Made by a program: the position numbers and the translations under genes | In this document: one piece after another, positions 53,937 to 63,500 of the stretch | Layout: each line of letters starts with the position of its first letter | Position numbering within the stretch: the first letter of the stretch is position 1 | Assembly (NCBI RefSeq): GCF_900156435.1 | Contig: NZ_FTPQ01000003.1 | Span: 1-64,000 of the forward strand | Direction of reading: 5' to 3' | Source: Microbacterium sp. RU1D | GTDB taxonomy: Bacteria; Actinomycetota; Actinomycetes; Actinomycetales; Microbacteriaceae | Length of the DNA stretch: 64,000 bases | Notes under the pieces: generated by a model | The model's input: only the letters and a program-made list of their open reading frames with translations | The model's database searches: none | Told to the model about the DNA's origin: nothing

Positions 53937-53943
53937 CCCGGTC

Positions 53944-54915
53944 GTGACCGATCAGCTGCTGACCCCCGGTGTCACCGAGGTGGTCGGAGAGGAACGGATG
54001 CCGGCGACCCGCCGCTCCGCCCGCGGACGTGCCTTCGCCGCACGCGTGGGGTGGGGCGTCGCCGGAGTGGCCGCGGTGATCGCGCTCTGGGAGCTGTACA
54101 AGCTGCTCGGCCCCGCCGACGGCGTCACGGTGGGCGGTGACGGATCGGCCGGGTCGGGCGTCATCCTGCTCCCGCGCACCCACGACCGCGCCATGCCGCA
54201 CGTCGGCGAGATGATCGCGCGGATGTTCGCCCCCACCAGCGGGGGCGACACCCCTCCGCTGATCGTCTCGGTGGCGCAGGCGGCCGCCACCACCCTCGGT
54301 CTCGCCGCGCTCGGGTGGCTCATCGGGGTGCTCGTGGGGTCGCTGCTGGGCGTCGCCATGCAGCGGTGGCGACTGGTCGAGGCGGGCCTGCTGCCCTGGA
54401 TCGTGGTCAGCCAGATCGTGCCGCTCATCGCCTTCGCACCCGTCGTCAACGCCCTCGGCACGCAGATCGACCGCTCCGGATTCCCGTGGCCGCAGTCGTT
54501 CTCGGTGGCGTTGATCGCTTCGTACCTCGCCTTCTTCCCGGTCGCCGTCGGCATGCTGCGCGGCCTCGACGCGCCCGACGCCCTTCATCTCGACCTCATG
54601 CGCGCGGGCTCCGCCGGATGGTGGCAGACGCTCGTGCACCTGCGCCTGCCGGCCGCCGTGCCGCACCTGCTCCCGGCGCTCCGGTTGGCTGCGGCGTCCG
54701 CCGTGGTCGGCGCGGTCGTCGCCGAGGTGTCGATCGGCCTGCGCGGCGGAATCGGTCGCATGCTCATCCAGCTCGCCGGTCAAGCCTCCTCCGATCCCGC
54801 CGCTCCCTGGGCGCCCACCTTCGGCACCGTCGCGATGGGTCTGGTCGCAGCCTTCGGCGTCGCCCTCGTGGGCGTCGCCCTTCATCGTTTCCGTCGCGGG
54901 GAGGACACCGCATGA
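53944..54915 (+). CDS. ABC transporter permease, ThiX/SsuC-like
   Basis: This inner-membrane channel subunit belongs to the pyrimidine/hydantoin importer. The 323-residue product has an N-terminal segment near 30-50, five further spans and the cytoplasmic loop MRAGSAGWWQTLVHLRLPAAVPHLLPAL, which pairs with the ATPase. It starts with a GTG seven bases after the oxidoreductase gene. A long extracytoplasmic loop after the first span is notable. The second permease of the system is encoded after the ATPase. Confidence 0.88.
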   Translation: MTDQLLTPGVTEVVGEERMPATRRSARGRAFAARVGWGVAGVAAVIALWELYKLLGPADGVTVGGDGSAGSGVILLPRTHDRAMPHVGEMIARMFAPTSGGDTPPLIVSVAQAAATTLGLAALGWLIGVLVGSLLGVAMQRWRLVEAGLLPWIVVSQIVPLIAFAPVVNALGTQIDRSGFPWPQSFSVALIASYLAFFPVAVGMLRGLDAPDALHLDLMRAGSAGWWQTLVHLRLPAAVPHLLPALRLAAASAVVGAVVAEVSIGLRGGIGRMLIQLAGQASSDPAAPWAPTFGTVAMGLVAAFGVALVGVALHRFRRGEDTA

Positions 54916-55715
54916 CCACCGACACCATCACCAGCGCCGTGCGCGCGCACGGGCTGGGCAAGGTCTTCTCGAGCGCGGGCGGCGAGGTCGTCGCCCTCAG
55001 CGACGTCGACCTCGACATCGCGCCGGGCGAGTTCGTGTCGCTCATCGGCCCCTCCGGCTGCGGCAAATCGACGCTGCTGCGCCTGATCGCCGATCTCGAC
55101 ACCGCCAGCTGCGGCGAGCTCACCCTCGCCGGGAAGACCGCCCGGCAGGCCCGGCTCGACCAGGACTACGGCATCGCCTTCCAGCAGGCCGGGCTCCTGC
55201 CCTGGCGCACGGTCGCAGCGAACATCGCCCTGCCCCTCGAACTGCACCGCTGGACCCGTGCCCGCCGCGAGGCCCGCGTCGCGGAGCTCGCCGAGCTCGT
55301 CGGCCTCACCGACTTCGTCGGACGCTACCCCGACCAGCTTTCCGGCGGCATGCAGCAGCGCGTCGCGATCGCCCGCGCGCTCGCAGCCTCCCCGAAGCTG
55401 CTGCTCATGGACGAGCCGTTCGGCGCCCTCGACGAGATGACCCGCGAACGCCTGCAGTCCGAGCTCGCGCGCATCGCCGCCGAGACGGGCGCGACCGTCG
55501 TCTTCGTCACCCATTCGATCCCGGAGGCGGTGTTCCTCTCGGACCGCGTGGTGGTGATGAGCCCGAGACCCGGACGCATCACCGACGTCATCGACACCCG
55601 CCCTGAACGCGCCCGGGACGACCTGCTGCGGGAGTCGCCGGAGTACTTCTCCCGCGTCACCGCCGTGCGCGAAGCGCTCCACGGCTCGCCTGTGCACCGG
55701 GCGAACGAACGATGA
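54912..55715 (+). CDS. ABC transporter ATP-binding protein, nitrate/taurine/THI5 type
   Basis: This is the cytosolic ATPase of the importer. The 267-residue product has Walker A GPSGCGKST (about 45-53), signature LSGGMQQRVAIARAL, Walker B LLLMDEPFGALDE and H-loop FVTHSIPEA. It closely resembles the SsuB/TauB/ThiZ group. The ATG overlaps the preceding stop as ATGA, and its stop overlaps the next permease. Confidence 0.92.
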   Translation: MTTDTITSAVRAHGLGKVFSSAGGEVVALSDVDLDIAPGEFVSLIGPSGCGKSTLLRLIADLDTASCGELTLAGKTARQARLDQDYGIAFQQAGLLPWRTVAANIALPLELHRWTRARREARVAELAELVGLTDFVGRYPDQLSGGMQQRVAIARALAASPKLLLMDEPFGALDEMTRERLQSELARIAAETGATVVFVTHSIPEAVFLSDRVVVMSPRPGRITDVIDTRPERARDDLLRESPEYFSRVTAVREALHGSPVHRANER

Positions 55716-56494
55716 CCGCCGCACGCCTGCCCGGGTGGGCGCGCCTGGCCGCCCCCGTGGTGGTCGGTCTCGCCGGGCTCCTGGCCTGGTACGCCTTCGT
55801 CGCGTCGGGCAGCGCACCGCGCATGCTCCCCGACCCGTTCGCGGTCGGCGCCGAGTTCGTCGCGCGGTTCGGACTCGTCGCGGAAGCCGCGGGAATCACC
55901 GGAACCAATGCCCTCGTAGGCCTTCTCGCCGGAACCGTGATCGCGGTGCTGCTGGCCGCCCTCGCCGCCACCTGGCGCCCCGTCGATGGGATGACCGCTC
56001 CCCTGGTCGCCGCCCTCGCCGTCGTACCGATCGTCGCCCTCACCCCGATCCTCAACACGATGTTCGGCGCGTCGAGCCAGTTCGGGCGGCAGGCCGTCGC
56101 CGCGATCGCCGCGTTCGTGCCCGTCTTCGTCAACACCCTGCGGGGACTGCGTCAGACCCGTCCCGTGCAGCGCGACTTCTTCCGCGCCACCGCCGCGAGC
56201 GGAACCCAGACCTTCCTGCGCCTGACCCTGCCCACCGCCCTGCCGTACCTCGTCACGGGCGTGCGGGTCGCGGCATCCCTCGCCGTCATCTCCGCCCTCG
56301 TCGCCGAATACTTCGGCGGTCCCGCCGACGGGATCGGCACCGCCATCGCCACGTACGCCAAATCGGGGCGCGCCGCCCTCGCCTGGGCGTTCGTGGCCGG
56401 CGGCATCGCGATCGGTCTCGTCTTCTTCCTCGTCACCTCGCTGCTCGAACGCCTCGTCGCCCTCCGCCTCGGCGCCGGTCGCGCGCGGAGCTGA
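55712..56494 (+). CDS. ABC transporter permease, second ThiX/SsuC-like subunit
   Basis: The 260-residue membrane protein has five to six spans and the coupling loop ATAASGTQTFLRLTLPTALPYLVTGVRVA. It differs from the other permease in length, so the channel is probably a heterodimer. Its ATG overlaps the ATPase stop, which shows translational coupling. Confidence 0.9.
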   Translation: MTAARLPGWARLAAPVVVGLAGLLAWYAFVASGSAPRMLPDPFAVGAEFVARFGLVAEAAGITGTNALVGLLAGTVIAVLLAALAATWRPVDGMTAPLVAALAVVPIVALTPILNTMFGASSQFGRQAVAAIAAFVPVFVNTLRGLRQTRPVQRDFFRATAASGTQTFLRLTLPTALPYLVTGVRVAASLAVISALVAEYFGGPADGIGTAIATYAKSGRAALAWAFVAGGIAIGLVFFLVTSLLERLVALRLGAGRARS

Positions 56495-56568
56495 GCGGCA
56501 TCCCTCCGCAACCGAAAGAGCCCGCACCACCCGACACACGCGCTCCACCGATTCGAAAAGGACCCACC

Positions 56569-57744
56569 ATGAGTCACAGCACCCGACGCGCCCTCGGCGC
56601 GATCGCCGGCGTCAGCGTCGCAGCCCTGGCCCTGTCCGCCTGTTCCGGCGGCGGCAGCACCGAGCCGGCCGCCGCCGACGGCGAATTCACCCCGCTCACG
56701 TCGATCACGCTGCAGCTGCAGTGGCTCCCGCAGGCGCAGTTCGCCGGCTACTACGTCGCCCTCGACAAGGGCTACTTCGAGGAGGAGGGCTTCGACGACG
56801 TCGAGGTGCTCCCCTCCGGCGGCGACATCGTCCCGCAGGACGCGCTCGTCGCCGGCGACGTCGACTTCGCCGTCGCCTGGGTGCCCAAGGTGCTCGGCAC
56901 GCTCGAGAACCAGGGCGTCGAGCTGACCGACATCGCGCAGGTGTTCCAGAGATCCGGCACGACCCAGGTGTCGTGGAAGGGCTCGGGCATCACGAGCGTC
57001 GACGACTTCGAGGGCAAGCGGATCGGCTCGTGGGGCTTCGGCAACGAGTGGGAGATCTTCGCGGCCATGGCCGACAAGGGCCTCGACGCCTCGACCGTGC
57101 AGATCACGACGCAGGACTTCTCGATGAACGCCCTCCTCGACAAAGACGTGGATGCCGCGCAGGCGATGACCTACAACGAGCTCGCGCAGCTGCTGGAGAC
57201 GGTGAACCCCGCCACCGGGACGCTCTACACGATGGACGACATCGACGTGATCTCCTACGAGGACACCGCCGGGGCCATGCTGCAGGACGCCATCTGGGCC
57301 GACACGGCGCGCCTCGCCGACGACCCGGCGTACGCTGACGCGGCCACGCGCTTCCTCAAGGCCGTCATCAAGGGCTGGGTCTTCGCGCGCGACAACCCCA
57401 CCGAGGCTGCGGACATCACCTACACGGCCGCGACCGCCCCGGGCGTCGACGCTTTTCCCGTCGGCCCGACCCACCAGCTCTGGCAGATGAACGAGGTCAA
57501 CAAGCTCATCTGGACCGGCGGTGACTTCGGCATGATCGATGCCGACGCCTGGCAGCAGACCGTCGACGGCGCGCTCGCGGCCGTCAACCAGGACGGGCTC
57601 AACCTCATCACCCAGGCGCCGGCCGACTCCGCGTACTCGAACGAGTACATCGAGGCGGCCCTCAGCGCCCTGAAGGACGAAGGTGTCACGGTCGACGGCG
57701 ACTACACGCCGATCGAGGTGACGCTCACCGAGGGCGGGCAGTAA
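56569..57744 (+). CDS. NMT1/THI5-like substrate-binding lipoprotein
   Basis: It captures the transported compound outside the membrane. The 391-residue product has a signal peptide with lipobox LSAC (Cys25). A THI5-like domain follows: SITLQLQWLPQAQFAGYYVALDKGYFEEEGFDDVEV, then SGGDIVPQDALVAGDVDFAVAWVPK. THI5/ThiY/RibY-type proteins bind pyrimidine-like or flavin-related small molecules, which agrees with the hydantoinase and ureidopropionase in the operon. A strong terminator follows. Confidence 0.9.
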   Translation: MSHSTRRALGAIAGVSVAALALSACSGGGSTEPAAADGEFTPLTSITLQLQWLPQAQFAGYYVALDKGYFEEEGFDDVEVLPSGGDIVPQDALVAGDVDFAVAWVPKVLGTLENQGVELTDIAQVFQRSGTTQVSWKGSGITSVDDFEGKRIGSWGFGNEWEIFAAMADKGLDASTVQITTQDFSMNALLDKDVDAAQAMTYNELAQLLETVNPATGTLYTMDDIDVISYEDTAGAMLQDAIWADTARLADDPAYADAATRFLKAVIKGWVFARDNPTEAADITYTAATAPGVDAFPVGPTHQLWQMNEVNKLIWTGGDFGMIDADAWQQTVDGALAAVNQDGLNLITQAPADSAYSNEYIEAALSALKDEGVTVDGDYTPIEVTLTEGGQ

Positions 57745-57770
57745 CCGCGCGAAACGCGCAGCGTACGGCG

Positions 57771-57794
57771 GGGCGGTCGGTCCACCGGCCGCCC
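57771..57794 (+). terminator. terminator after the pyrimidine/hydantoin operon
   Basis: GGGCGGTCGG (57771-57780) pairs with CCGGCCGCCC (57785-57794) around a TCCA loop (one G-U pair), followed by TGTTGT. Confidence 0.75.
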
Positions 57795-57923
57795 TGTTGT
57801 CGTGCGCGCGACCCCCGGTGCGCTCACGAGGGGTGCGCTCGGTCCCGCCGCGCGGACCCGGCGGGTCCCGACTCCGCCGCCCGGCACCAGGAGGAGCCGG
57901 CCCCCGCGTGGTTGACTACCCCC

Positions 57924-59174
57924 ATGCCCGCCAGCCCCGCCCCGAAGCACGCGAAGCGCCGTCCCGAGTCCGGGGTCCGCCGTGGGCTCGCCCTGCTCGC
58001 GATCGCCGCCGCCGTGATCCTGGTCGCCGGGGTGGCCGTGGGAGGCTTCTGGGCCTGGTCGCTGACGAGCCGGCTGCAGGAGGCTTCGGTTCCGCTGAAA
58101 GACGCCCCGGTCGAGCCACCGGCCCTCAGCGAATACAACGAGCCCTTCTCTGTGCTCGTCGTCGGCACTGACGAGTGCGACGACGTCGTGGCGGCGGCAT
58201 TCGGACCACGCTGCACCGATCCCGAGAACGACGGCGCACGCAACGACGTCAACATGCTGCTGTACGTCTCGGCGAACCCGCGGCGCGCGACCGTGGTCTC
58301 GTTCCCGCGCGACCTGCAGGTCGCGATCCCGGAGTGCACGAACGACGACGGCTCCGTGTTCGGCGGCACGGACCGCGCCTCGATCAACACCGCGTTCGAA
58401 GACGGGGGGCTCTCGTGCGTCGCCGACACCGTCTCGAACCTCACCGGGCAGAGCATCCCCTTCGCCGCCAAGGTCAGTTTCGGCAACGTCGTCAACATCA
58501 CCGACGCGATCGGCGGCATCGAGGTGTGCATCGGCGGCGACGGTATCGACGACCCCGATGCCGGCATCCAATGGGAGGCCGGCCCCCGTGTGGTGAAGGG
58601 ATTCGACGCCCTCGCCTTCCTGCGCACGCGCAAGGGGATCGGCGACGGCAGCGACCTCGCCCGCATCGGCAACCAGCAGCAGTACATGTCGCGCCTGGTC
58701 AACAAGCTGCGCAGCGACGAGGTGCTCTCCAACCCCGGCACCCTCATCGGCCTGGCGAACACGGCCGTCAACAACATCCAGCCGAGCGAGAGCCTCGCCG
58801 ACCCCATCCGCATCGCGCAGCTGGCGTACACGCTCAAGGACGTGCCGTTCTCCGACATCACCTTCGTGCAGTACCCGGTGGTCGACGACCCCTACGACAG
58901 CAACCGCGTCGCCCCCGACGAGGCCTCGGCCCAGGTGCTGTTCGAGGCGCTGGCCGCCAACGCTCCCCTGGCGATCACCGGCGAAGCGGGCCGCGGCGTG
59001 GTCGCCGACCCGTCCGCTCCCACGGAGGAGCCCACCGCGCCGGCCGAGGAGACCCCTGCTCCGGATGCCACTGCCTCCCCGGACGCGAGCGCAGCCCCGG
59101 GCGTCGTCGACCTGCCCGAGAACATCAACGGCACGAAGGCGGACCAGGCGACCTGCTCCGCCGGCAACGGCTGA
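57924..59174 (+). CDS. LytR-CpsA-Psr family protein
   Basis: It likely attaches a polysaccharide or teichoic-acid-like polymer to peptidoglycan at the outer face of the membrane. With the ATG at 57924 the product has 416 residues: a basic N-terminus, one membrane segment (about 21-45) and an extracytoplasmic LCP domain (FSVLVVGTDE, NDVNMLLYVSA, FPRDLQVAIPE, NTAFEDGG, FLRTRKGIGDGSDLARI). A Pro/Thr/Ala-rich C-terminal tail follows (about 365-400). A TTG at 57912 would add four residues. TTGACT six bases upstream of the ATG may be a leaderless -10. Confidence 0.9.
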   Translation: MPASPAPKHAKRRPESGVRRGLALLAIAAAVILVAGVAVGGFWAWSLTSRLQEASVPLKDAPVEPPALSEYNEPFSVLVVGTDECDDVVAAAFGPRCTDPENDGARNDVNMLLYVSANPRRATVVSFPRDLQVAIPECTNDDGSVFGGTDRASINTAFEDGGLSCVADTVSNLTGQSIPFAAKVSFGNVVNITDAIGGIEVCIGGDGIDDPDAGIQWEAGPRVVKGFDALAFLRTRKGIGDGSDLARIGNQQQYMSRLVNKLRSDEVLSNPGTLIGLANTAVNNIQPSESLADPIRIAQLAYTLKDVPFSDITFVQYPVVDDPYDSNRVAPDEASAQVLFEALAANAPLAITGEAGRGVVADPSAPTEEPTAPAEETPAPDATASPDASAAPGVVDLPENINGTKADQATCSAGNG

Positions 59175-59258
59175 CCGCGGGACGAACGATCCGCCGTCCC
59201 GGGCGCAAGCCCCCCGCGCCGGGACGAGACGTTCAGGTCGATGGGCCAGCATCGAAGG

Positions 59259-60419
59259 GTGAAGACACCCGCCCGCTTCTCACTGCTCGTGATGACCGCG
59301 GCGCTCGCCCTCGCCGGCTGCGCACCCACGGCCGCTCCGTCGACTCCACCGGCATCCACCACCCCCACGCCGACACCGACGCCCACTCCCACTCCCACTC
59401 CCGACCCCCTGGCGGGGATGAGCCTCGACGACAAGGTCGGCCAGCTGTTCATGGTCGGCACCTCCGTCGACGGCGCTGACCCCACGACGCTCGCCGCGGT
59501 CCGCGACGACCACATCGGCGGGATCTTCCTGCACGGCCGGTCGGATGCCGGCACCGAGACCATCGCGGGGCTCGTGAGCGGGTTCACCGCGACGGTGCCC
59601 GCGGGCACCCCTCCGCTGTGGGTCGCCACCGACCAGGAGGGCGGCACGGTGCAGGTGCTGTCGGGTCCGGGATTCGACGACATCCCCTCGGCGCTCGATC
59701 AGGCGCGGTCCGACGACGCCGCCCTGCGCGCGAGCGCCCGGGCGTGGGGTGCGCAACTCGCGGCCGCCGGGGTCACCATGAACCTCGCGCCCATCGCCGA
59801 CATCGTCACGAGCCCGGAGTTCGCGGCATCCAATCCCCCGATCGGCGAACTGGCGCGCGAGTACGGCTACGACGCCGCGACGGTCGCCGCCAAGTCCGGC
59901 GCCTTCGCCGCGGGCATGCGCGACGGAGGGGTGCTGCCGACGTTCAAGCACTTCCCGGGCCTGGGTCACGTCGACGACAACACCGACTATTCCACCGGCG
60001 TGACCGACGACACCGTCACGGCCGACGGGCCGGACGTGGGCGTGTACTCCACGGTGCTGCCGCAGGGCCCCGCCGTCGTCATGCTCTCGACGGCGATCTA
60101 CGCGCGGATCGATCCCTCGGCGCCCGCCGCATTCTCGCCCGCGGTCGTGAACGTGCTGCGCGACACCGTCGGCTTCGACGGCGTGGTCACCGTCGACGAC
60201 CTCTCCGCGGCGCGCCAGGTGCAGCCGTGGTCTCCGGCCGATCGCGCGACCCTCGCCGTCGACGCCGGCGTCGACCTGCTGCTCGTCTCGGCCGACCCGT
60301 CGGTGTACCCCGAGATGCACCAGGCCGTTCTCTCACGCGCCCAGACCGACCCCGCGTTCGCCGCGAAAGTGGACGCGGCCGTCACCCGCATCCTCGCCGC
60401 TAAGGCCGAGATGCCCTGA
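59259..60419 (+). CDS. glycoside hydrolase family 3 lipoprotein (beta-N-acetylhexosaminidase-like)
   Basis: This probable cell-wall beta-glycosidase has 386 residues from the GTG at 59259. A signal peptide with lipobox LAGC (Cys21) is followed by a Thr/Pro tether with a TPTPTPTP repeat, then the GH3 barrel: LDDKVGQLFMVG, ATDQEGGTVQ, KHFPGLGHVDDNTDYS, GVVTVDDLSAA (nucleophile Asp). In NagZ enzymes the KHFPG loop is followed by a catalytic His in NSH; here the position reads NTD, so the usual Asp-His dyad is not intact. The palindromic element copy B follows. Confidence 0.88.
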   Translation: MKTPARFSLLVMTAALALAGCAPTAAPSTPPASTTPTPTPTPTPTPTPDPLAGMSLDDKVGQLFMVGTSVDGADPTTLAAVRDDHIGGIFLHGRSDAGTETIAGLVSGFTATVPAGTPPLWVATDQEGGTVQVLSGPGFDDIPSALDQARSDDAALRASARAWGAQLAAAGVTMNLAPIADIVTSPEFAASNPPIGELAREYGYDAATVAAKSGAFAAGMRDGGVLPTFKHFPGLGHVDDNTDYSTGVTDDTVTADGPDVGVYSTVLPQGPAVVMLSTAIYARIDPSAPAAFSPAVVNVLRDTVGFDGVVTVDDLSAARQVQPWSPADRATLAVDAGVDLLLVSADPSVYPEMHQAVLSRAQTDPAFAAKVDAAVTRILAAKAEMP

Positions 60420-60433
60420 CCCCGCGTCCCTCC

Positions 60434-60498
60434 CGCGTGAGGGGTCGTTTTTCGTCGCCCCGGGCGCCTCCAGGCGACAGAAGCTGACTCCTCACGCG
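60434..60498. repeat. ~65-bp palindromic element, copy B (between the GH3 gene and hrpA)
   Basis: Outer arms CGCGTGAGG (from 60434) and CCTCACGCG (to 60498) enclose GGTC-type and GTCGCC/GGCGAC arms, matching the element at 40802-40867. The central part differs. It lies just after the GH3 stop and before the hrpA promoter-like box. Confidence 0.8.
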
Positions 60499-60538
60499 CG
60501 AGCGGGCCGACCACGGGCGGGCAGGGGGCTGCGAGCGG

Positions 60539-60544
60539 TACGCT
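60539..60544 (+). promoter_or_regulatory. -10 element before hrpA
   Basis: TACGCT lies eight bases before the GTG at 60553, giving a near-leaderless transcript. A GGAAGG just before the GTG could instead serve as a close ribosome binding site. Confidence 0.35.
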
Positions 60545-60552
60545 GGAAGGCT

Positions 60553-63500
60553 GTGTCTGTCGAACCCGTCATCGTCTACCCGCCCGAGCTGCCCGTCAGC
60601 GCCGCGCGGGACGAGATCGCGCGTGCCATCCGCGACCACCAGGTCGTGATCGTCGCGGGCGCGACGGGCTCGGGCAAGACCACGCAGCTGCCCAAGATCT
60701 GCCTCGAGCTCGGACGCACCTCGATCGCGCACACGCAGCCGCGCCGCATCGCCGCGCGCACGATCGCCGAGCGCATCGCCGAAGAGATGCAGGTGCCCCT
60801 CGGCTCGACCGTCGGCTACAAGGTGCGCTTCACCGACAAAGTCTCGGCCGACACGCGCGTGGCGCTGGTCACCGACGGCATCCTGCTCAACGAGATCCAC
60901 CGCGACCGTCTGCTCCGCCGCTACGACACGATCATCGTCGACGAGGCGCACGAGCGCTCGCTCAACATCGACTTCCTCCTCGGCTACCTCCGCCGCATCC
61001 TGCCGAAGCGTCCCGACCTGAAGGTCATCGTCACCTCGGCGACCATCGATCCCGAGAGCTTCGCGCGTCACTTCGCCGCGCCCGCCGCCGAGCCCGGCGG
61101 CGAGCCGGTGCCGGCGCCGGTGATCGAGGTGTCGGGCCGCACGTATCCGGTCGAGATCCGGTACCGGCCGCTCGGCGGTGACGACGCCGCGAGCGACACC
61201 CCGGAGATTCCGGATGCCGACGGCCCCGACGCGCCGTCATCTCGCGGGCGATCGGCACCCGCCTCGCAGAAGGTCAAGAGTCCTGCACGGCCGGCCGGCA
61301 AGGCCGGGCGCGACGACGACGATGTCGACGAGGTCGGGGCCGTCGTTGCGGCGCTGCGCGAGCTCGACCGCGAGCCCGCGGGCGACGTCCTGGTGTTCTT
61401 CCCCGGCGAAGCCGAGATCCGCGACGCGGCGGACGCCATCCGCGGGGCCTATCGGAAGGATGCCGCGCCGACCGAGGTGCTGCCGCTGTACGGGCGCCTC
61501 TCCGCGGCGGAGCAGCACCGCGTCTTCGAGCGGTCGACGATCGCGGGCGTCCGCCGCCGCGTCATCCTCGCCACGAACGTCGCCGAGACGAGTCTCACCG
61601 TCCCCGGCATCCGGTACGTCGTCGACACCGGCACCGCGCGCATCTCGCGCTACAGCAACCGCTCGAAAATCCAACGTCTGCCGATCGAGGCGGTGTCGCA
61701 GGCGTCGGCGCAGCAGCGCTCCGGGCGCGCGGGTCGTACGTCGCCGGGTGTGGCGATCCGCCTGTACTCCGAGGACGACTTCCTGCGCCGCCCGGAGTAC
61801 ACCGAGCCCGAGATCCTGCGCACGTCGCTGGCATCCGTCATCCTGCAGATGCTGTCGCTCGGTTTCGGCGACATCCAGGCGTTCCCGTTCCTGACCCCGC
61901 CCGATTCGCGCGGGGTCAAGGCGGCGCTCGACCTGCTCGTCGAACTGGGCGCGGTGACGCTGCCGGCGCCGGGGTCACGCGCCGACACCTCGCGCGAACG
62001 CGACATGCGCGGCGACGGCGACCCGTCGCGACAGCGCCACGGGCGACGTGACGACACCGGCCCCCGTCTCACCGAGATCGGCCGCGAGATCGCACGACTG
62101 CCGATCGACCCGCGCTTCGCGCGCATGCTCATCGAGGCCCGCCGCAACGACGTGCAGGCCGAGGTGCTCGCGATCGTGTCGGGCATGTCGATCCAGGACG
62201 TGCGGGAGCGCCCCGAGGACCGCCGCGAGGAGGCCGACCGGTTCCACGCGCGTTTCACCGACCCCACCAGCGATTTCCTCTCCCTGCTCAACCTGTGGGA
62301 GCACCTGCAGGAGAAGCAGGCCGAGCTCGGCTCGAGCGCGTTCCGGCGCCTCTGCCGCAGCGAGCACCTCAACTACGTTCGCGTACGCGAGTGGATGGAC
62401 GTGCACCGGCAGCTGCGCTCGCTCGGCGGGCGCGGCGACGGCGGGCGCGACGCGACGAACCACATCTCACATCCGGCCGGTGCGGGGCGCGCGAAGCAGC
62501 AACATTCGGGACATGCACCGGCAGAAGCGGCACGAGGGGCTGCTGGCGCCGCCCCCGAGGGCCACGCCGCCGGCGACGCGATCCATCGCGCGATCCTCTC
62601 CGGACTGCTGTCGCACCTCGGCATCCTGGATCCCCGCACGATGGCGCAGACCAAGGACCGCAAGGCTCCCGGCGAGGCCCGCCCGGTCAAGGGCGAATAC
62701 ATCGGCGCGCGCGGAGCGCGGTTCGCGATCTTCCCCGGCTCAGGGCTGAAGAAGAAGCGCCCCTCGGCGGTCATGGCGGCCGAGCTCGTCGAGACCTCGC
62801 GCCTGTTCGCGCGCACGGTCGCCGCCGTCGACCCGGCGTGGGCGGAAGACCTCGCCCCCGACCTGGTGAAGCGTTCGCTGAGCGAGCCGCACTGGTCGAA
62901 GGATGCCGGCGCCGCCGCCGCCTACGAGAAGGTCACCCTGTTCGGTGTCGAGCTCGTCGGCCGCCGCCGGGTGCAGCTCGCGCGCTTCGACCGACCCCTG
63001 GCCCGCGAGATGTTCGTGCGCCACGCGCTGGTGGAGGGCGAGTGGGACCCCTCGGTGCTCGACAAGCGCCTCACCGCGTTCCTGCGCCGCAACCAGGAGC
63101 AGCGCCGACTGCTCGAGAAGATCGAGGAGCGCGAGCGCCGCCGCGACATCCTCGTCGGCGACGAAGCGGTGTTCACGTTCTACAACGCCCGCATCCCCGC
63201 GGATGTCACCGACGTGCGCTCGTTCGAGGCGTGGTGGAAGGATGCCGTCCACCGCACGCCCCACCTGCTCGACCTGCGCGAGTCCGACCTCACCGGCGAC
63301 CGGGCGCAGGGCGACGACCGCGCCTTCCCCGCGCGCTGGCGCCAGGGAGACCAGACGCTCAACCTCGCCTACCGCTTCGAGCCCGGCGCCCCCGACGACG
63401 GGGTCACCGTCGTCGTGCCCCTGCCGCTCCTGGCCCAGCTGCGCCCCGACGGGTTCGACTGGCAGGTGCCGGGCATGCGGGACGAGCTGGTGACGGCCCT

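Noticed and set aside
59360..59405. CCCACT/CCGACA repeat as a regulatory repeat
   Set aside because: It encodes the Thr-Pro linker of the GH3 lipoprotein, a common tether after a lipobox.
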